DNA of 64,000 nt, from the NCBI RefSeq assembly GCF_027244095.1, contig NC_069657.1:146316857-146380856 (forward strand), read 5' to 3'. Of the stretch, positions 1 to 11,206 are shown in pieces. Under the pieces are notes generated by a model. That model saw only the letters and a list, made by a program, of their open reading frames with translations. It had not been told where the DNA came from and ran no database searches. Each line of letters begins with the position of its first letter. The stretch's first letter is position 1. This DNA is from Hemicordylus capensis. Its lineage: Eukaryota > Chordata > Lepidosauria > Squamata > Cordylidae. Position numbers and translations under genes: made by a program.

Positions 1-300
1 AAACAATATTCTAAAAACAACATTAAAACAATTAAAACAATATCAGTTAAAAGCCTGGGTGGACAGAAGCATATCTAATGACTTTTTAAAAGCTGTCAGA
101 GGTGGGGAGGCTCATATAGACCAGCCTAAGAGAGTGACTAGTGCAGTTTGGTCTCGCACAGGGCTCCATGTATGCCTGTTGAGGCCATCTTCTCCACCCA
201 TTCCAAACATAGCAATTCCCTTTCCCATTTTCAGTTTTGGAAACCAGACAGAAGCTAACAAGGCTCTGCTCTTGCCCCCCTTTTAACCAAAGCTATATGT
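1..300 (-). mobile_element. Probable L2-type LINE 3' region, partial
   Basis: The stretch AAAAGCCTGGGTGGACAG at about 50 matches AAAAAGCCTGGGTGGAGAG at about 34410, where a longer copy of the same kind of element lies. Both are followed by similar sequence. The left end is outside the window and no open frame is kept. Confidence 0.4.
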
Positions 301-500
301 GGCACCAAAGCTGTGAGCTGGGTAATCATGCATATTTTACAGCAACCCTTGAACGATGTGAGGCAGCTGTGGTTAAATAGGCCAGAAGCTCCTGCTTTCA
401 TAAGCAACCTCAAGGTGTGGTGGTAGAATTAGCCCATGAACCAGGCCCACAAAATTTGGTCACTGGTACCATCTTTGAGGACAACTTTAAAAAAAGACAG

Positions 501-876
501 CTACCCTAGAGATGGAAAACAGGCAATAATGTTGTTGCGCTTACAGCTTTGTGTGCTGTTATCCCTACCCCAAAACTATTAGGGTCAAATTGCAGTCATT
601 TTTGCACAGAGGAAAGGGATAGGAATAGGGTCAGGCAAACAATAAACTAATTATACTCTCTCCCTGGGGTAATCTGGAGTACATGCCTGCCCATTTCCAT
701 TCCTCTGACATGGATGAAATTGTACAGGAATTCTTGTTATGTTTTTAAAAGCTTTTAAAACACCATTGCACACTTGGTCACTGCAGGCCTAACAGTCAGG
801 ACAAGAAAAGCATGATGATACACTGAAAGCTGGAAGTACTGCAATGCTGTCACCCATTTTCCATCTCTAGGGGTAC
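501..876. mobile_element. Inverted-repeat element with CCCTAGAGATGG ends
   Basis: The ends at 501-519 and 857-876 are inverted copies of each other (TACCCTAGAGATGGAAAA and its near reverse complement). The 340-bp middle codes for nothing recognised. I saw no clear target duplication, so the superfamily is open; the TAGAGATG ends recall the TAGGGATG hAT family seen later. Confidence 0.45.
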
Positions 877-1381
877 ACACCTTCTCAAATACCAAAATTA
901 TTCATCCCCCCGCAAGATGGTACCAACCACCCCAGCTGGCCCATGTACCCGATGGCAGGTATTAATATACAGTGAGTTTTCTGTGCATTGTCCACTTATT
1001 GACAACTCTGACTTGACCATCCTTTCCAGCTTAGGCCAGGATAAAACCTGTGGCAGTGCTCCTGCCAGCAAGTTGTGTATAGCCTTGTAAACAAATCATT
1101 TTAACTACCAACAGCTATAAGGATCCTGAACATAACAACCAACGTTCAATAGACAACACAGCAGCCAGCTCAGTGTATCTAACGTAAACATGTATGTTGC
1201 GTATACAACTGGCTCCCATCTGCTGCCTGCCTTTAATTCCAGAAACCTCTCAATAGGCAGCATATGCTGTTCTCTGTTAGAAATTGGGGGCTCCATTCTC
1301 TAGCAGTTCTCATGGGCTCTTCAGTGTGCACTGTGCTTTTGCTACCCCATGCAAATAGTTTCTCCTACAAGGTCATGGGTT

Positions 1382-1488
1382 GGCAAATATAGCCCTCGTT
1401 GTTGAACTACAACTCCCATCATTCCCAGCCCCTGGGGATGATGGGAGTTGTAGTTTAACAGCTGGAGGGCTGTGCTTGCTCACTTCTG
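1382..1488. mobile_element. Palindromic MITE with ACTACAACTCCC core
   Basis: Two inverted arms of about 45 bp each contain GAACTACAACTCCCATCAT and its inverse, around a short GC-rich middle. This is the same palindrome type as the well-delimited hAT MITEs at 35072 and 63535. No target duplication could be read here. Confidence 0.55.
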
Positions 1489-1528
1489 CACAGGGTACTG
1501 GTCTGCTCTTCTGCAGCGCCACCTAAAA

Positions 1529-2764
1529 ACGTAGCAGCCCTGCTGGATCGGCCCAAGGTCTATCTAGTCCAGCACTCTCTCACACAGTGGCCTAGCAGAC
1601 GCCTCTGGGAAGCCCACAGACAAGAGGTGAGGGCCTTCTCTCTCTTGTGCTGTTGCTCCCCTGCAACTAGTATTTAGAGACATCTTGCCTTTGAGGCTGG
1701 AGGTGGCCTGAAGCTATCAGACTAGTAGCCATTGGAAGACCTGTCCTCTGTGAATTTATCTAAGTCACTTTTAAAGCCATCCAAGCTAATGGCCATCAAC
1801 ACATCTGATGGCAGAGAATTAAAAATTTCTCTATCCACTCTCTACTCCAGGCATAATCTTATACACCTCTTATCATGTCTCCCTATAGTTGCCTCCTTTC
1901 CAAATTTAAAGCTCCACATGCTGTAGCCTTACCTCATAAGGAACGTGCTCCAAGTCCCTATCATCTTGGTTGCCCTCTTTTGCACCTTTTCCATTTCTAC
2001 AATGTCTTCAAGATACAGTGACGAGAACAGATGCAGGACAGACCAAATGGTCTGCACCATAGATGTGTATAAAGGCATTATAATATTAGTATTTTTATTT
2101 AAATACATTGAACTGCATTTGCCACTTTTCACACCCACTCACCCAGTTTGGCAAGATCCTTTTTGGAGCAGGTCTCAATCTATTTTGGATTTCACTACCC
2201 TAAATGGTTTAGCATCCTTCTCTGCAAACCTGGCCACTTCACTACTTACCCCCAACTTCTAGATCATTTATGAACAAGTTAAAGAACATTGCTCTCAGGG
2301 GGACCAGGGGGATCAAAGGGGGACCATACTTCTTACTTCCCTCTATTGTGAAAAATGTCCATTTATTCCTACCCTGTCCGTCAACCAGTTACCAATTTAC
2401 CCATGAACCTGTCCCCTTATCCCATGTCTACTAAGTTGACTCAAGAGCCTTTGGTGGGGAACTTTGCCAAAAAACCTTTTGGAAGTCCAAGTATATTTTG
2501 TCAGCTAAATCACCTTTATCCACATGCTTGCTGACACTCTCAAAAAACCTCCAAAAGGTTAGTGAGGCTAGACTTTCCCTTGCAGAAGTTATGCTGGCTC
2601 TCTTTTGGCAAGTTATTCGATATGTTTAACAATTTTGTCCTAAAGTATGCTTTCCATCAATTTAACTGGCAAGAAGTTAAGCTAACTGACCTGTAGTTTC
2701 CTGGATTCCTTTTTAAAAACCGGAGTTACATTAGCTACTACTATCCTGTCCTCTGGTACACAGC
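1529..2764 (-). mobile_element. CR1/L3-type LINE, 5'-truncated copy A
   Basis: The 3' untranslated end (CCCTGCTGGATCGGCCCAAGG) lies at 1531, and the sequence runs upstream on the minus strand through remnants of the reverse transcriptase, ending near the segment equivalent to VPKDWKVSNVTPIFKKG in copy B. It has several frameshifts and stops. It abuts the 3' end of copy B, so two separate insertions of the same family lie in tandem. Confidence 0.75.
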
Positions 2765-2770
2765 CTGATT

Positions 2771-5700
2771 GAAGGGACACAAGAACAGCCCTGCTGGATC
2801 AGGCCCAAGGCCCATCATCCTGTTTCACACAGTGGCCCACCAGATGCCACTGGAAGCCTACAGGCAGGAGTTGAGGGCATGCCATCTCTCCTGCTGTTAT
2901 TCCCCTGCAACTGGTACTTAGAGGCATCCTGCCTTTGAGACTGGAGGTGGCCTATAGCCCTCAGGCTAGTAGCCGTTGATAGACCTCTCCTCCATGAAGT
3001 TATCCAAACCCCTCTTAAAGCCATCCAGGTTGTTGGCTGTCCCCACATCTTGAGGCAGAGAATTCCACCAGCTGATTATGCAGTGTGAGAAAAAATACCT
3101 CCATTTGTGGTCCTAAATTTCCTGGCGATCAATTTCATGGGATAACCCCTAGTTCTAGTGTTATGTGAGAGGGAGAAGAATTTTTCTCTATCCACTTTCT
3201 CCACACCAGTGGCGTATCCGGGGGAAACGGCGCCCAGGGCAAGCGCCCTGAAATGGTGCCCCCCGGCCCCCACATACCTGGGCCGGTGCCGGCGCCCCCC
3301 AGGCAGCAGATCACCGGTGGTGGCGGCAATTTGGTGGCGGCGTGCGGCGGTGATGTGGCGGGCCGCAGCAGCGGCGATGTGGCGGGCTGCCTGCCGAGTG
3401 GCGGCTGCAGCGGGTCGCCCACTGCGGCGGTGGCTGGTGTGGTGGCTGGCCTGGTGGCGATGGGATGGCCTCCTCAGTGTAGCAGCCGAGCGGCGGTGCG
3501 GAGTGCAGGCAGCGACACCGAGCCTGCCTTCTGGCCCGGCGTCGCTTCTGCGCAGGCGCGCCAGGCGTGCCTGCGCAGAGGCGACGCCCGGCCAGAAGGC
3601 AGGCTCAGCGTTGCTGCCTGCACTCCGTGCTGCTGCTCGGCCGCTACAGCTACACTGAGGAGGCCATCTCATCGCCACCAGGCCAGCCACCGCCGCGCTC
3701 GGCGTGGCAGGCGACCCGCCACCGCCACTCAGTGGGCGACCCGCCGCCGAATTGCCGCCCGCATGCCCGCCGCCACTCTCGGCGGGCGATCCAAGGGGGG
3801 CGGCGGTGGGGGGGAGCCACTCTTTGGCACCCCCCATGTGACCCGCTGGGGTGGCGCCCGGGGCACATGCCCCCTCTGCCCCCCCTATAGTTACACCCCT
3901 GCTCCACACCATGCATAATTTTATAGACCTCTATCAAGTCTCCCTGCAGTCATCTTTTGTCTAAACTAAATAGCCCCAGGGGTTCTACCTTGCCTCATAA
4001 GAAAGGTGCTCTAGGCCCCTGATCATCTTGGTTGCCATCTTCTGCACCTTTTCAAATTCTACAATGTCTTTTTAAGATGTGGTGACCAGAATTGTATGCA
4101 GTATTCCAGGAGTGGCTGCACCATCATTTTGTATAAGGGCATTATAATATTAGTTTTATTTTCAATCCCCTTCATAATAATCCCCAGCATGGAACTAGCC
4201 TTTTTCACAGCTGCTGCACATTGAGTCAACACTATCAACAAGCTGTCCACCACGACCCCAAGATCCCTCTCCTGGTCAGTCACCGACAGCTCAGATCCCA
4301 TCAATGTATACTCGAAACTGGGGGGGTTTCATCCCAATGTGCATCACTTTACACTTGCCAACACTGAACCGCATTTGCCATTTTGTCACCCACTCACCCA
4401 TTTTGGAGAGATCCTTTTTGAGCTCCTCACAATCTATTTTGGATTTCACTACCCAAAAGAGTTTGGTCTCATCTGCAAATTTGGCCACCTCGCTGCTTAC
4501 CCCTACTTCTAGATCATTTATGAATCAATTAAAAAGCACCGGACCCAGTACAGATCCCTGGGGAACCCCACTTCTTACTTCCCTCCATTGTGAAAATTCT
4601 CCATTTATACCTACCCTCTGTTTCCTGTCCTTCAACCAATTAGCAATCCACACATGTATTGTCCCCTTATCCCATGATTGCTAAGTTTCCTCAGGAGTCT
4701 TTGATGAGGAACTTTGTCAAAATCTTTTTGTAAGTCCAGGTATACTATGTCAACTGAATCACTTTTATCCACACACTTGTTGACACTCTCAAATAACTCC
4801 AAAAGGTTGGTGAGGCAAGATTTACCTTCCCAGAAGCTATGCTGGTTCTCTCCCAGCAGGGCCTGTTCTTCTATGTGCTTCACGATTTTATCCTTGAGGA
4901 CGCTTTCCATCAATTTGCCTGGAACAGATGTTAAGCTAATTGGCCTGTAATTTCCCAGATTGCCCCTGGATCCCTTTTTGAAAATTGGTGTTACATTGGA
5001 TACTTTCCAGTCCTTTGGTACAGAGCCTGATTGCAGGAATAAGTTATATATTTTAGCAAGGAGGTCGGCAATTTCACATTTGAGTTCCTTGAGGACTCTT
5101 GGATGGATGCCATCCAGCCCTGGTGATTTGCTAGTTTTCAGTTTTTCCAGACAGTTTAGATTATCATCTCTTGTCACTTCTATCTGACTCAGTTCTTTAG
5201 CCTCCATTCCGAAAAAGCCTGTTTCAGGAACAGGTATATGCTCAGTATCCTCTGCCATGAAGACTGACACAAAGAACTCATTTAGCTTCTCTGCAACCTC
5301 CATATCCTCCTTAATAATCCTTTTCACGCCCTCATTGTCTATTGGTCCAACCACCTCCCTGGCAGGTTTCCTGCTTCTGGTGTATTTAATGAAGTTTTTG
5401 TTATTCCCCTTCATGCTTTTAGCTAAATATTCCTCAAACTCTCTTTTCGCCTCCCTTATTGTCACCTTGCATTTCTTTTGCCAGAGTTTGTGTTCCTTTC
5501 TGTTTTCTTCATTTGGACAGGCCTTCCAATTTTGGAAGGAAGTCGTCTTCCCTTTTATGGCTTTCTTGATGGTACCTGTTAGCCATGCTGGCATCCTCCT
5601 AGACTTAGTGGTACTTTTCCTCCTTTGGGGTATACAATCTAAATGGGCTTCTAGTATTGTGTTTTTGAGTAAACTCCATGCATTCTGGAGTGAAGTGACT

Positions 5701-6905
5701 CTCCTGATTTTCCCTTTCAGCTTTCTTTTCACCATACTCCTCATTTTGGAGAAGTTTCCTCTTCTGAAATTCAAAGTCTCTGTGTTAGACTTCCTTGGTG
5801 ATTCTCTGCCTGCATGTATGCTGAATTTGATGGGTCAATGACACTGACATCACGCACCAGGTTCTGGGTGCCACTCAGGCTTAAGTCCCATGGTCACCTT
5901 CTCTCTGGTTGGTTCCGTGACTAACTGTTCTATGGCACAGTCATTCAGCGTATCTAGTAATTTGTCCTCTTTTTCATTACCTGACAGTGAATTTACCCAG
6001 TCTATGTGTGGGTTATTGAAGTCACCCATTATTACTGCCCTGCCTCTCCTTGATGCCTCCCTGATTTCCTCCTGCAACTCCCAGTCACTGTCAGCATTTT
6101 GATCCGGAGGGCGATAGCACGTCCCCAGTAGCACGTTCCCTTTCACGCCTTGTATTGTTACGCACAGGGTTTCTGTAGAGGACTCCAGTCCACCTAGGTT
6201 TTCTACCTTGTTAGATTCTATCCTTTCTTTAACATACATTGCTACTCCACCTCCAAGGTGCCCCACCATCTCCTTTCCATAGAGTTTATATCCAGTGATA
6301 AGTGTCCCACTGGTTCCCACTGTTCCACCATGTGTCTGTTATGCCCACTATATCTATTTCTGCGTAAGCAAGCAAGCACTCCAGCTCACCCTTCTTGGCT
6401 CGGAGGGTGCTGCCATTGGCATATAAACACCTGTATACTGAATCTTTTACCTGGTCTGTGGTATCTTTCTTTTGACTCTTTGACCAACTGGCACAGCCTT
6501 CTGTCTGCTCTTTATGTGATTCTGCTCTGTCCCCCTTCTGTTATCTGAATCCTTTGCACCCTTGTACTTTCAAGGATGGCATTTGCCAAACTGCATACTG
6601 CCCAGCTCCTGTCGGCTATTCCCCAGGCGTCATTTGAAAATGCAACCTTCTTTATTTCAAGCGCCAGCAGTCTGGTTCCATCCTGATTCAAGTGCAGCCA
6701 ATCCCCTTTTTTACAGGCCTTGCTTGCCCCAAAATATATCCCAGTGCCTAACAAATCTAAACCCCTCCTCCTGGCACCAACGTCTCATCCACACATTGAA
6801 ACCTCTCCGTCCTGCCTGTCTCACTGTACCTGCACGTGGAACAGGTAGCACTTCTGAGAATGCTACCTTGGGGTTCCTGGACTCCTGCACAACTGAGAAA
6901 GGCTG
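2771..6905 (-). mobile_element. CR1/L3-type LINE, long copy B (esterase, endonuclease, reverse transcriptase)
   Basis: Reading the minus strand from 6905: a GDSL-esterase-like ORF1 end (WMRRWCQEEGFRF, then DWLHLNQDGTRLLALEI), an AP-endonuclease part at 6320-5850 (LGTCYRPPDQNADSDWEL and MGDFNNPHIDW), then a reverse transcriptase of 380 codons at 5774-4632 with SPGLDGIHPRVLKEL, NYRPISLTSVPGKLME and YLDLQKDFDKVPHQ. The catalytic FADD box reads FADE (4480 area), so it is inactive as read. The rest of ORF2 continues to about 4060, and the 3' end is at 2771 (ACAGCCCTGCTGGATCAGGC). It is split by an hAT foldback element at 3207-3901. Near full length but broken by frameshifts. Confidence 0.88.
3199..3909. 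mobile_element. GC-rich hAT foldback element (3207-3901) with target duplication CTCCACAC
   Basis: Element 3207-3901 starts CAGTGGCGTATCC and ends in the reverse complement of CAGGGGTGTAACTATAG, hAT-type ends. It is flanked on both sides by CTCCACAC (3199-3206 and 3902-3909), an exact 8-bp duplication as hAT transposases make. The CR1 copy B sequence continues cleanly across it. The two halves are inverted copies of each other around about 3564, with a central GC-rich palindrome, so the whole can fold on itself. No transposase is present; the long open frames inside come from GC-rich repeats. Confidence 0.88.
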
Positions 6906-7078
6906 CTTAGCTTCGACCCACTGGGGAACAGTGACCATAGTGTGATCCAATTCAGCTTACATGTGAGTGGAGCATTACCAAGAGGAGTCCAACACAGATG
7001 TGTTGGACTTCAGAAGAAGAAACCTCAAACATGAGAGTTAAGAGAGCTGAAATTTTGTGGAGGCTAAATAAATGCTTG
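6906..7078 (+). mobile_element. CR1/L3 fragment in opposite orientation to copy B
   Basis: On the plus strand GNSDHSVIQF-like sequence (GTGACCATAGTGTGATCC) is followed by a frame reading SNTDVLDFRRRNLKHES, matching SNTETLNFRRGNFSKMRS in copy B. This is the endonuclease to reverse transcriptase linker. It joins copy B at its 5' end, head to head. Confidence 0.6.
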
Positions 7079-7612
7079 TTGCTGCAGGAAGCACACGGTG
7101 CACCCTTGGTAACGCACACTCAACCTGTATATTTACTGTCCAAATGAACAGGCAATGATAAAATCACAAGTCCCTCCTCAGAGGCACCTGTAAAACAGAA
7201 GATTAAAACAATTCATTAAGCACAATCCATTTTAATATAACTATCCCTGATGACCAAAAAATCACAACACCCCTAGGCAGCAGGAAAGTACTGGTTAAAA
7301 GCCAAAGGCAGCATCTTTAAATAAGATAAATGTGTGCCTTCAAACTGGTTGTAAAGCAGAACTGCATCTAAGTTTTTGTTTTCTTTACAACTTCTGCTTG
7401 AAGAAGAGTTTTGAGATGTATAAGGGGACATACTTGCCTCTCTGTAGCAGCTGACACTGGCAGAACATATCCCTTAGTGAGAGAGTAGTGAGCATTGTCC
7501 ATCCTGTGTGGCCCTATCTTCCAGAAGAAGCAAGGAGGAGGATTTTGTCTGCTCTGGCTGGCTGGTCTCCATGCCTCTGAACAAGGGGAGGAACACAGCA
7601 CACTAGAAAGCG
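7079..7612. other. No gene recognised
   Basis: Unique-looking AT-rich sequence with no supported gene, exon or delimited repeat. Confidence 0.4.
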
Positions 7613-7792
7613 GCCATATATAGCTCAGCAGAGCACATGCCTTGCATGCAGAGTCAATCCCTGGCATCTCCAGGTAAAGAGACTGGTAGCGGGTGATAGG
7701 AAAGACCCTGATGAGCTGCTGCTAGTCGGAGTAGATCTTAAGAGACTAGATGGACCAGTGGTGAGTCTCACCGTAAGGCAGGTTCATATGTT
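7613..7792 (+). mobile_element. tRNA-derived SINE with CR1-like tail
   Basis: The head has a tRNA-like A box (TATAGCTCAGCAGAGCAC) and B-box region (AGTCAATCCC), then a body ending in GACTAGATGGACCAGTGG and TCATATGTTC, like the 3' end of the CR1/L3 copies and of the 5S-headed SINEs. About 180 bp; diverged. Confidence 0.65.
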
Positions 7793-8929
7793 CACACCGA
7801 GCCAGTGCAGATAAGCAATTCTCAAGAGTGTTCTTAGGGGAGGGCCCAGGAAATTGACATTCCACCCTTGTGTCCTTATGCCACTCCTAAACAGATGTAG
7901 TACTTGGAAAAATAGGCCCCATGGTTTGATGTAGAACCTACCTGGCCAGCAAGTGTACTTAACGATTGTGGCAGGCACTGCAGCATCCCTTTCCCTGGCT
8001 ATTCAAGGTGCAGGTGTGGGGAAGCAAGTGAGGCTAGCTTGTTGCTCAGCTGAATATCCCAGCCTGAGAAACAACACATGGACAGAGGCTAGAGCAGTGT
8101 GGTTGGGCAGCATCTCTCACACCGAAGCTATTCTTGTCCCCACACAGTGGTGGTCTAAGCTAGGCATGCCTATTGCAAATAATTTTTTGTGCAGAATTTC
8201 TCTGAGTGCCCAACACACAAGGGCTTGGGCAGGAAGCTACCGTTTCTCTGCTAGATTACACTGCACAGTTCAGTAGGCACAGCCTAGGTTCCAGGGCAAC
8301 AGTACCAAGAAAGAGCAACTGCTTGAAAATCTAATATTAAGTTTCCAACACGAAAGCTTTACTTTGGGAAGTAAGGCTACAATTGTATTGTACAATTGCA
8401 GCAGTTTTATGGTAGGATGAAATACCAGCTGGAGAATAAGATTAGTTAATACTTCTATTCCAATCTTCCTCCAGAGTTCAGTTGACATATTGGGCAGCAT
8501 CCAAAGTGCACCTATCATGGGCCCAAAGTGTGCCAACAAAAGGCATCGATTATACCCGCACCTCCCTAGTTTCTTAGTCTCATTGCCCCGCAAACTGTTG
8601 CTGTGGGTTAGCGGCCTTTGGCAACAGCACACAATGCAATGCAGAGTGCTATTAATGGTGGTGGTGGTGGTATATATAGACAGCACGAGGGGAGGCATTG
8701 CTCTTCTTCTAGTTGCCTGATCTTCCTCCAGCTGCAGCCCTCCACATCACATCCCGCACCACTGCCAAAAGTCTCCCAATCCTCAGCAACCGCTTTGTAG
8801 GAGGTCAAGGACATTCATTGGGGAAGGTGCCTTGCACTTCCCCAAGTGTATCAGTGATACACTTTAAATGCTACCCATGGTTTTCAGGCAGTGCCCGGGA
8901 TTAGATCTGTTTAGCTTCAGCAGAAGAAC

Positions 8930-9020
8930 CGTTGTGTGCCATTCAACAGGTAGACCATTGTGGCAGAGGACAATAGGAGTTGTGGTGCAACACCACCTAG
9001 GGACCCAAGGCTGGGAACTC
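8930..9020. mobile_element. Partial MITE fragment
   Basis: The stretch ends AAGGCTGGGAACTCCTGCTC, similar to the ends of the AACCATGGTTGGGAACCCC palindromes seen at 28141-28241. Only one arm is legible. Confidence 0.35.
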
Positions 9021-9142
9021 CTGCTCTAGAAGAAGGTGCCATTAAGCTGATCTTGAGACAGCAGCAGATGGTTACTACATCCAAAGGCCAAAAGGGCCTT
9101 TCCTGGAGCTGGGGTCCATGCAGCATGTTGAAGCAGGCCAAG

Positions 9143-9266
9143 AAGTGTTTGGGAGTCCCAGATGTTGACTACAACTCCCATAATCCCCAAGCAAAGGCTC
9201 TTGCATCTGGGGATGCTGGAAGTTGTAGTCAACATCATCAGGGAATCCCTGTTAGAGGGAACACTG
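9143..9266. mobile_element. hAT-type MITE, AGTGTTCCCTCTAACAGGGA family
   Basis: Right end ACAGGGATTCCC... inverted reads TTAGAGGGAACACTG at 9252-9266; the left end is diverged (AAGTGTTTGGGAGTCCC). The arms hold GACTACAACTCCCATAAT and its inverse. Same family as 33325-33460 and 35977-36112. No convincing target duplication here. Confidence 0.6.
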
Positions 9267-9324
9267 TGGGTGAACTTTCCCAGCAAGCACCTAACCAGCA
9301 CTTCTGCAAATCTTCCAAAACAGA

Positions 9325-9720
9325 CAAGGCAAAGCTGATACTGGAAGGGGCTCTGCTCCATGTGATGACAATGAGGGAGACTTGGCTGTCATGCATGCGT
9401 GACAGGGTCTTCTCAGTTATTGCCCCAGACTTTGGAATGCTCTCCCAGTGGGCATTCACTCCTCAATCTCCAAAACAGTTTTTAGAAAATAAGTGAAATC
9501 ATGGCTTTTTACCCAAGCGTTTATAGGAGTGTTTTTGTTGCTGCTGCTCTGTATGTTATGGTTATATTGTGTGGATTTTAAAACGTTTTAATTAGATTTG
9601 TATTCTATATTTCAATTTAATATTTTTATTATGTAACTTTTATAGTCTTATTGTTTTAAATTGGTTTGCCTTGGGATCATTTTAATGAAAAGCGGTATAT
9701 AAATTTGATAAATAAATATA
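9325..9720 (+). mobile_element. L2-type LINE 3' region
   Basis: A frame reading RDRVFSVIAPDFGMLSQWAF resembles the C-terminal end of L2-type ORF2 (RAFSVxAPxLWN). It is followed by an A/T-rich 3' end with the AAAAGCGGTATATAAATTTG tail found at other L2-like ends in the window. Confidence 0.55.
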
Positions 9721-9764
9721 TGTGCAGAAAACATATAGTACATTCTCCTGGGATTCTACCACAG

Positions 9765-9995
9765 AGAATTATTATTATTATTTTGCATTTATATCCCGCT
9801 CTTCCTCCAAGGAGCCCAGAGCGGTGTACTACATACTTAAGTTTCTCCTCACAACAACAACCTTGTGAAGTAGACTAGGCTGAGAGAGAAGTGACTGGCC
9901 CAGAGTCACCCAGCTAGCATCATGGCTGAATGGGGATTTGAACTCGGGTCTCCCCGGTCCTAGTCCAGCACTCTAACCACTATACCACGTGAGGA
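9765..9995 (-). mobile_element. MIR-like tRNA/CORE SINE
   Basis: On the minus strand: GTGGTTAGAGTGCTGGACTA (A box), GAGTTCAAATCCCCATTCAG (B box), a MIR/CORE-like body GGGTGACTCTGGGCCAGTCA, and an L2-like tail (CCGCTCTGGGCTCCTTGGAG) ending in (TTA)n. About 230 bp. Other copies at 13322, 30418 and 51602. Confidence 0.8.
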
Positions 9996-10249
9996 TCATG
10001 TGGTTGAGTTTTTCTTTATAAGGGAAAGGTTTTGTGTTTGTTTGTTTTTAAAAAACGAGTGGTGTATTCTTCCACCTGCATTATGAAGTGGTATAGTCCC
10101 AAGAGCACAGTAATTGATTTTCCAGTGTATAGAACAGACCAAGGGATCTTCCTAGCAGCCTTATGGATTAAACTTGCACTAAAGCCCATCTGAATTCAAT
10201 TGTTTTATGAACAGAGTCAAGTCTAAACAAGTAATAAGAAAGGAATTAG

Positions 10250-10933
10250 TTTATTTTTTTTAATAAAACACACAAACATCATTACATAGTCAATCCACCC
10301 CTGGGCAGACTAGTACCAATTGGGGGGGAGGGGAAGAGAAGAGAGCTTTGCACAGGATTCTGTCTGCCTTTGCTCAATGCAGAAAGAGGGCTCCCAGCAA
10401 CACTGGACATAGAGAGGAAAGAGCTTCACACAAGGGGCTGTGCAAGAACACTCCCTGTGATGTGCTCCAGCAGCCAGGACACAACAAGGAATGGACACAT
10501 TATTCTCTGCTTGTCTTTTCTGACCTGTTGATTTTCAACACTCTTCGGTTTATAAGCTGGGGTCCCATCTCCTGGCTAGCAGTATTTTGAATACCTCGGG
10601 GAGTGCTTATGGACAAAACGAATATTGCCTATAAAGGATATGGGTCAGATCTTCCCCTCTGGCCAGGCCAGTATGCAGCCAATTAGGAAGCTGCCTTCTG
10701 AAGATGCTTAGCACAGTGCAAATGAAACAACAGAGCTGGTAGGCCAGATGCTAAAGATATTAACATGCTGCATCACTTTAAAACCAAAACTGCCCCTGCT
10801 TGCAGGGTGGGAGGGTTTCCCACACTAGTGAGCAGTCCAACCATACACCTCTGCACAGCCAATCTGCTGCTAGGTACTGAACACCGATCATTTTTGGTAT
10901 GGCTATCAGAGCGCACTCTCTCTCTCTCGCTCG

Positions 10934-10967
<34 letters not shown>

Positions 10968-11098
10968 CCAGCCCAGTCTGCAAAATCAAAAGTTAACTCC
11001 ATAGGTGGGCTCCACAACAGTCAAGACGACTTGCAGCGTAGTGTGCCACGTGGCAGGGCAACCACACACCACTCAGAATCTCCAACAACAGCCGCCCC
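10250..11098 (-). other. FNTB: Probable FNTB 3' UTR, up to the first AATAAA
   Basis: On the coding strand the first AATAAA after the stop codon is at 10250-10255, about 850 bp downstream, followed by A- and T-rich DNA. The stretch has a (CA)n tract at 10935-10966 but no recognised mobile element, which suits a UTR. The end is inferred from the signal only. Confidence 0.4.
10935..10966. repeat. (CA)n microsatellite
   Basis: About 15 CA units within the probable FNTB 3' UTR. Confidence 0.95.
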
Positions 11099-11206
11099 TT
11101 AGTTAGCAACTATCTCCTCTCTGCTCGGAACAGGTTTTTTCAGGAAGTGCATCACAGCTTGCACCACTTTGTCAGGGGAGATGTTGTAGACAGGATGTGT
11201 AGGCCG
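11099..11206 (-). CDS. FNTB: FNTB coding exon 12 and stop (residues 394-428)
   Basis: Encodes RPTHPVYNISPDKVVQAVMH then FLKKPVPSREEIVAN and a TAA stop. The THPVYNI block and the KPVP tail match mammals; the acidic C-terminal tail is about eight residues shorter. The acceptor is AACAG. Confidence 0.95.
   Translation of the reverse strand, partial: RPTHPVYNISPDKVVQAVMHFLKKPVPSREEIVAN

Noticed and set aside
3076-3937. Long open frames on both strands (up to 278 codons)
   Set aside because: They fall inside the GC-rich hAT foldback element, are Ala/Arg/Pro-rich in every frame and show no domain. They are composition artefacts.
4632-5774. Host gene with reverse transcriptase homology
   Set aside because: Sequence and flanks place it within a CR1/L3 LINE, with frameshifts and an altered FADD box.
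7613-7680. Functional tRNA gene
   Set aside because: A and B boxes are present but no cloverleaf could be closed, and a SINE body and tail follow.
1-11098. MAX gene, expected downstream of FNTB by mammalian synteny
   Set aside because: I looked for the bHLH-zipper exons and the C-terminal SRKKLRMEAS exon on the plus strand and saw none.
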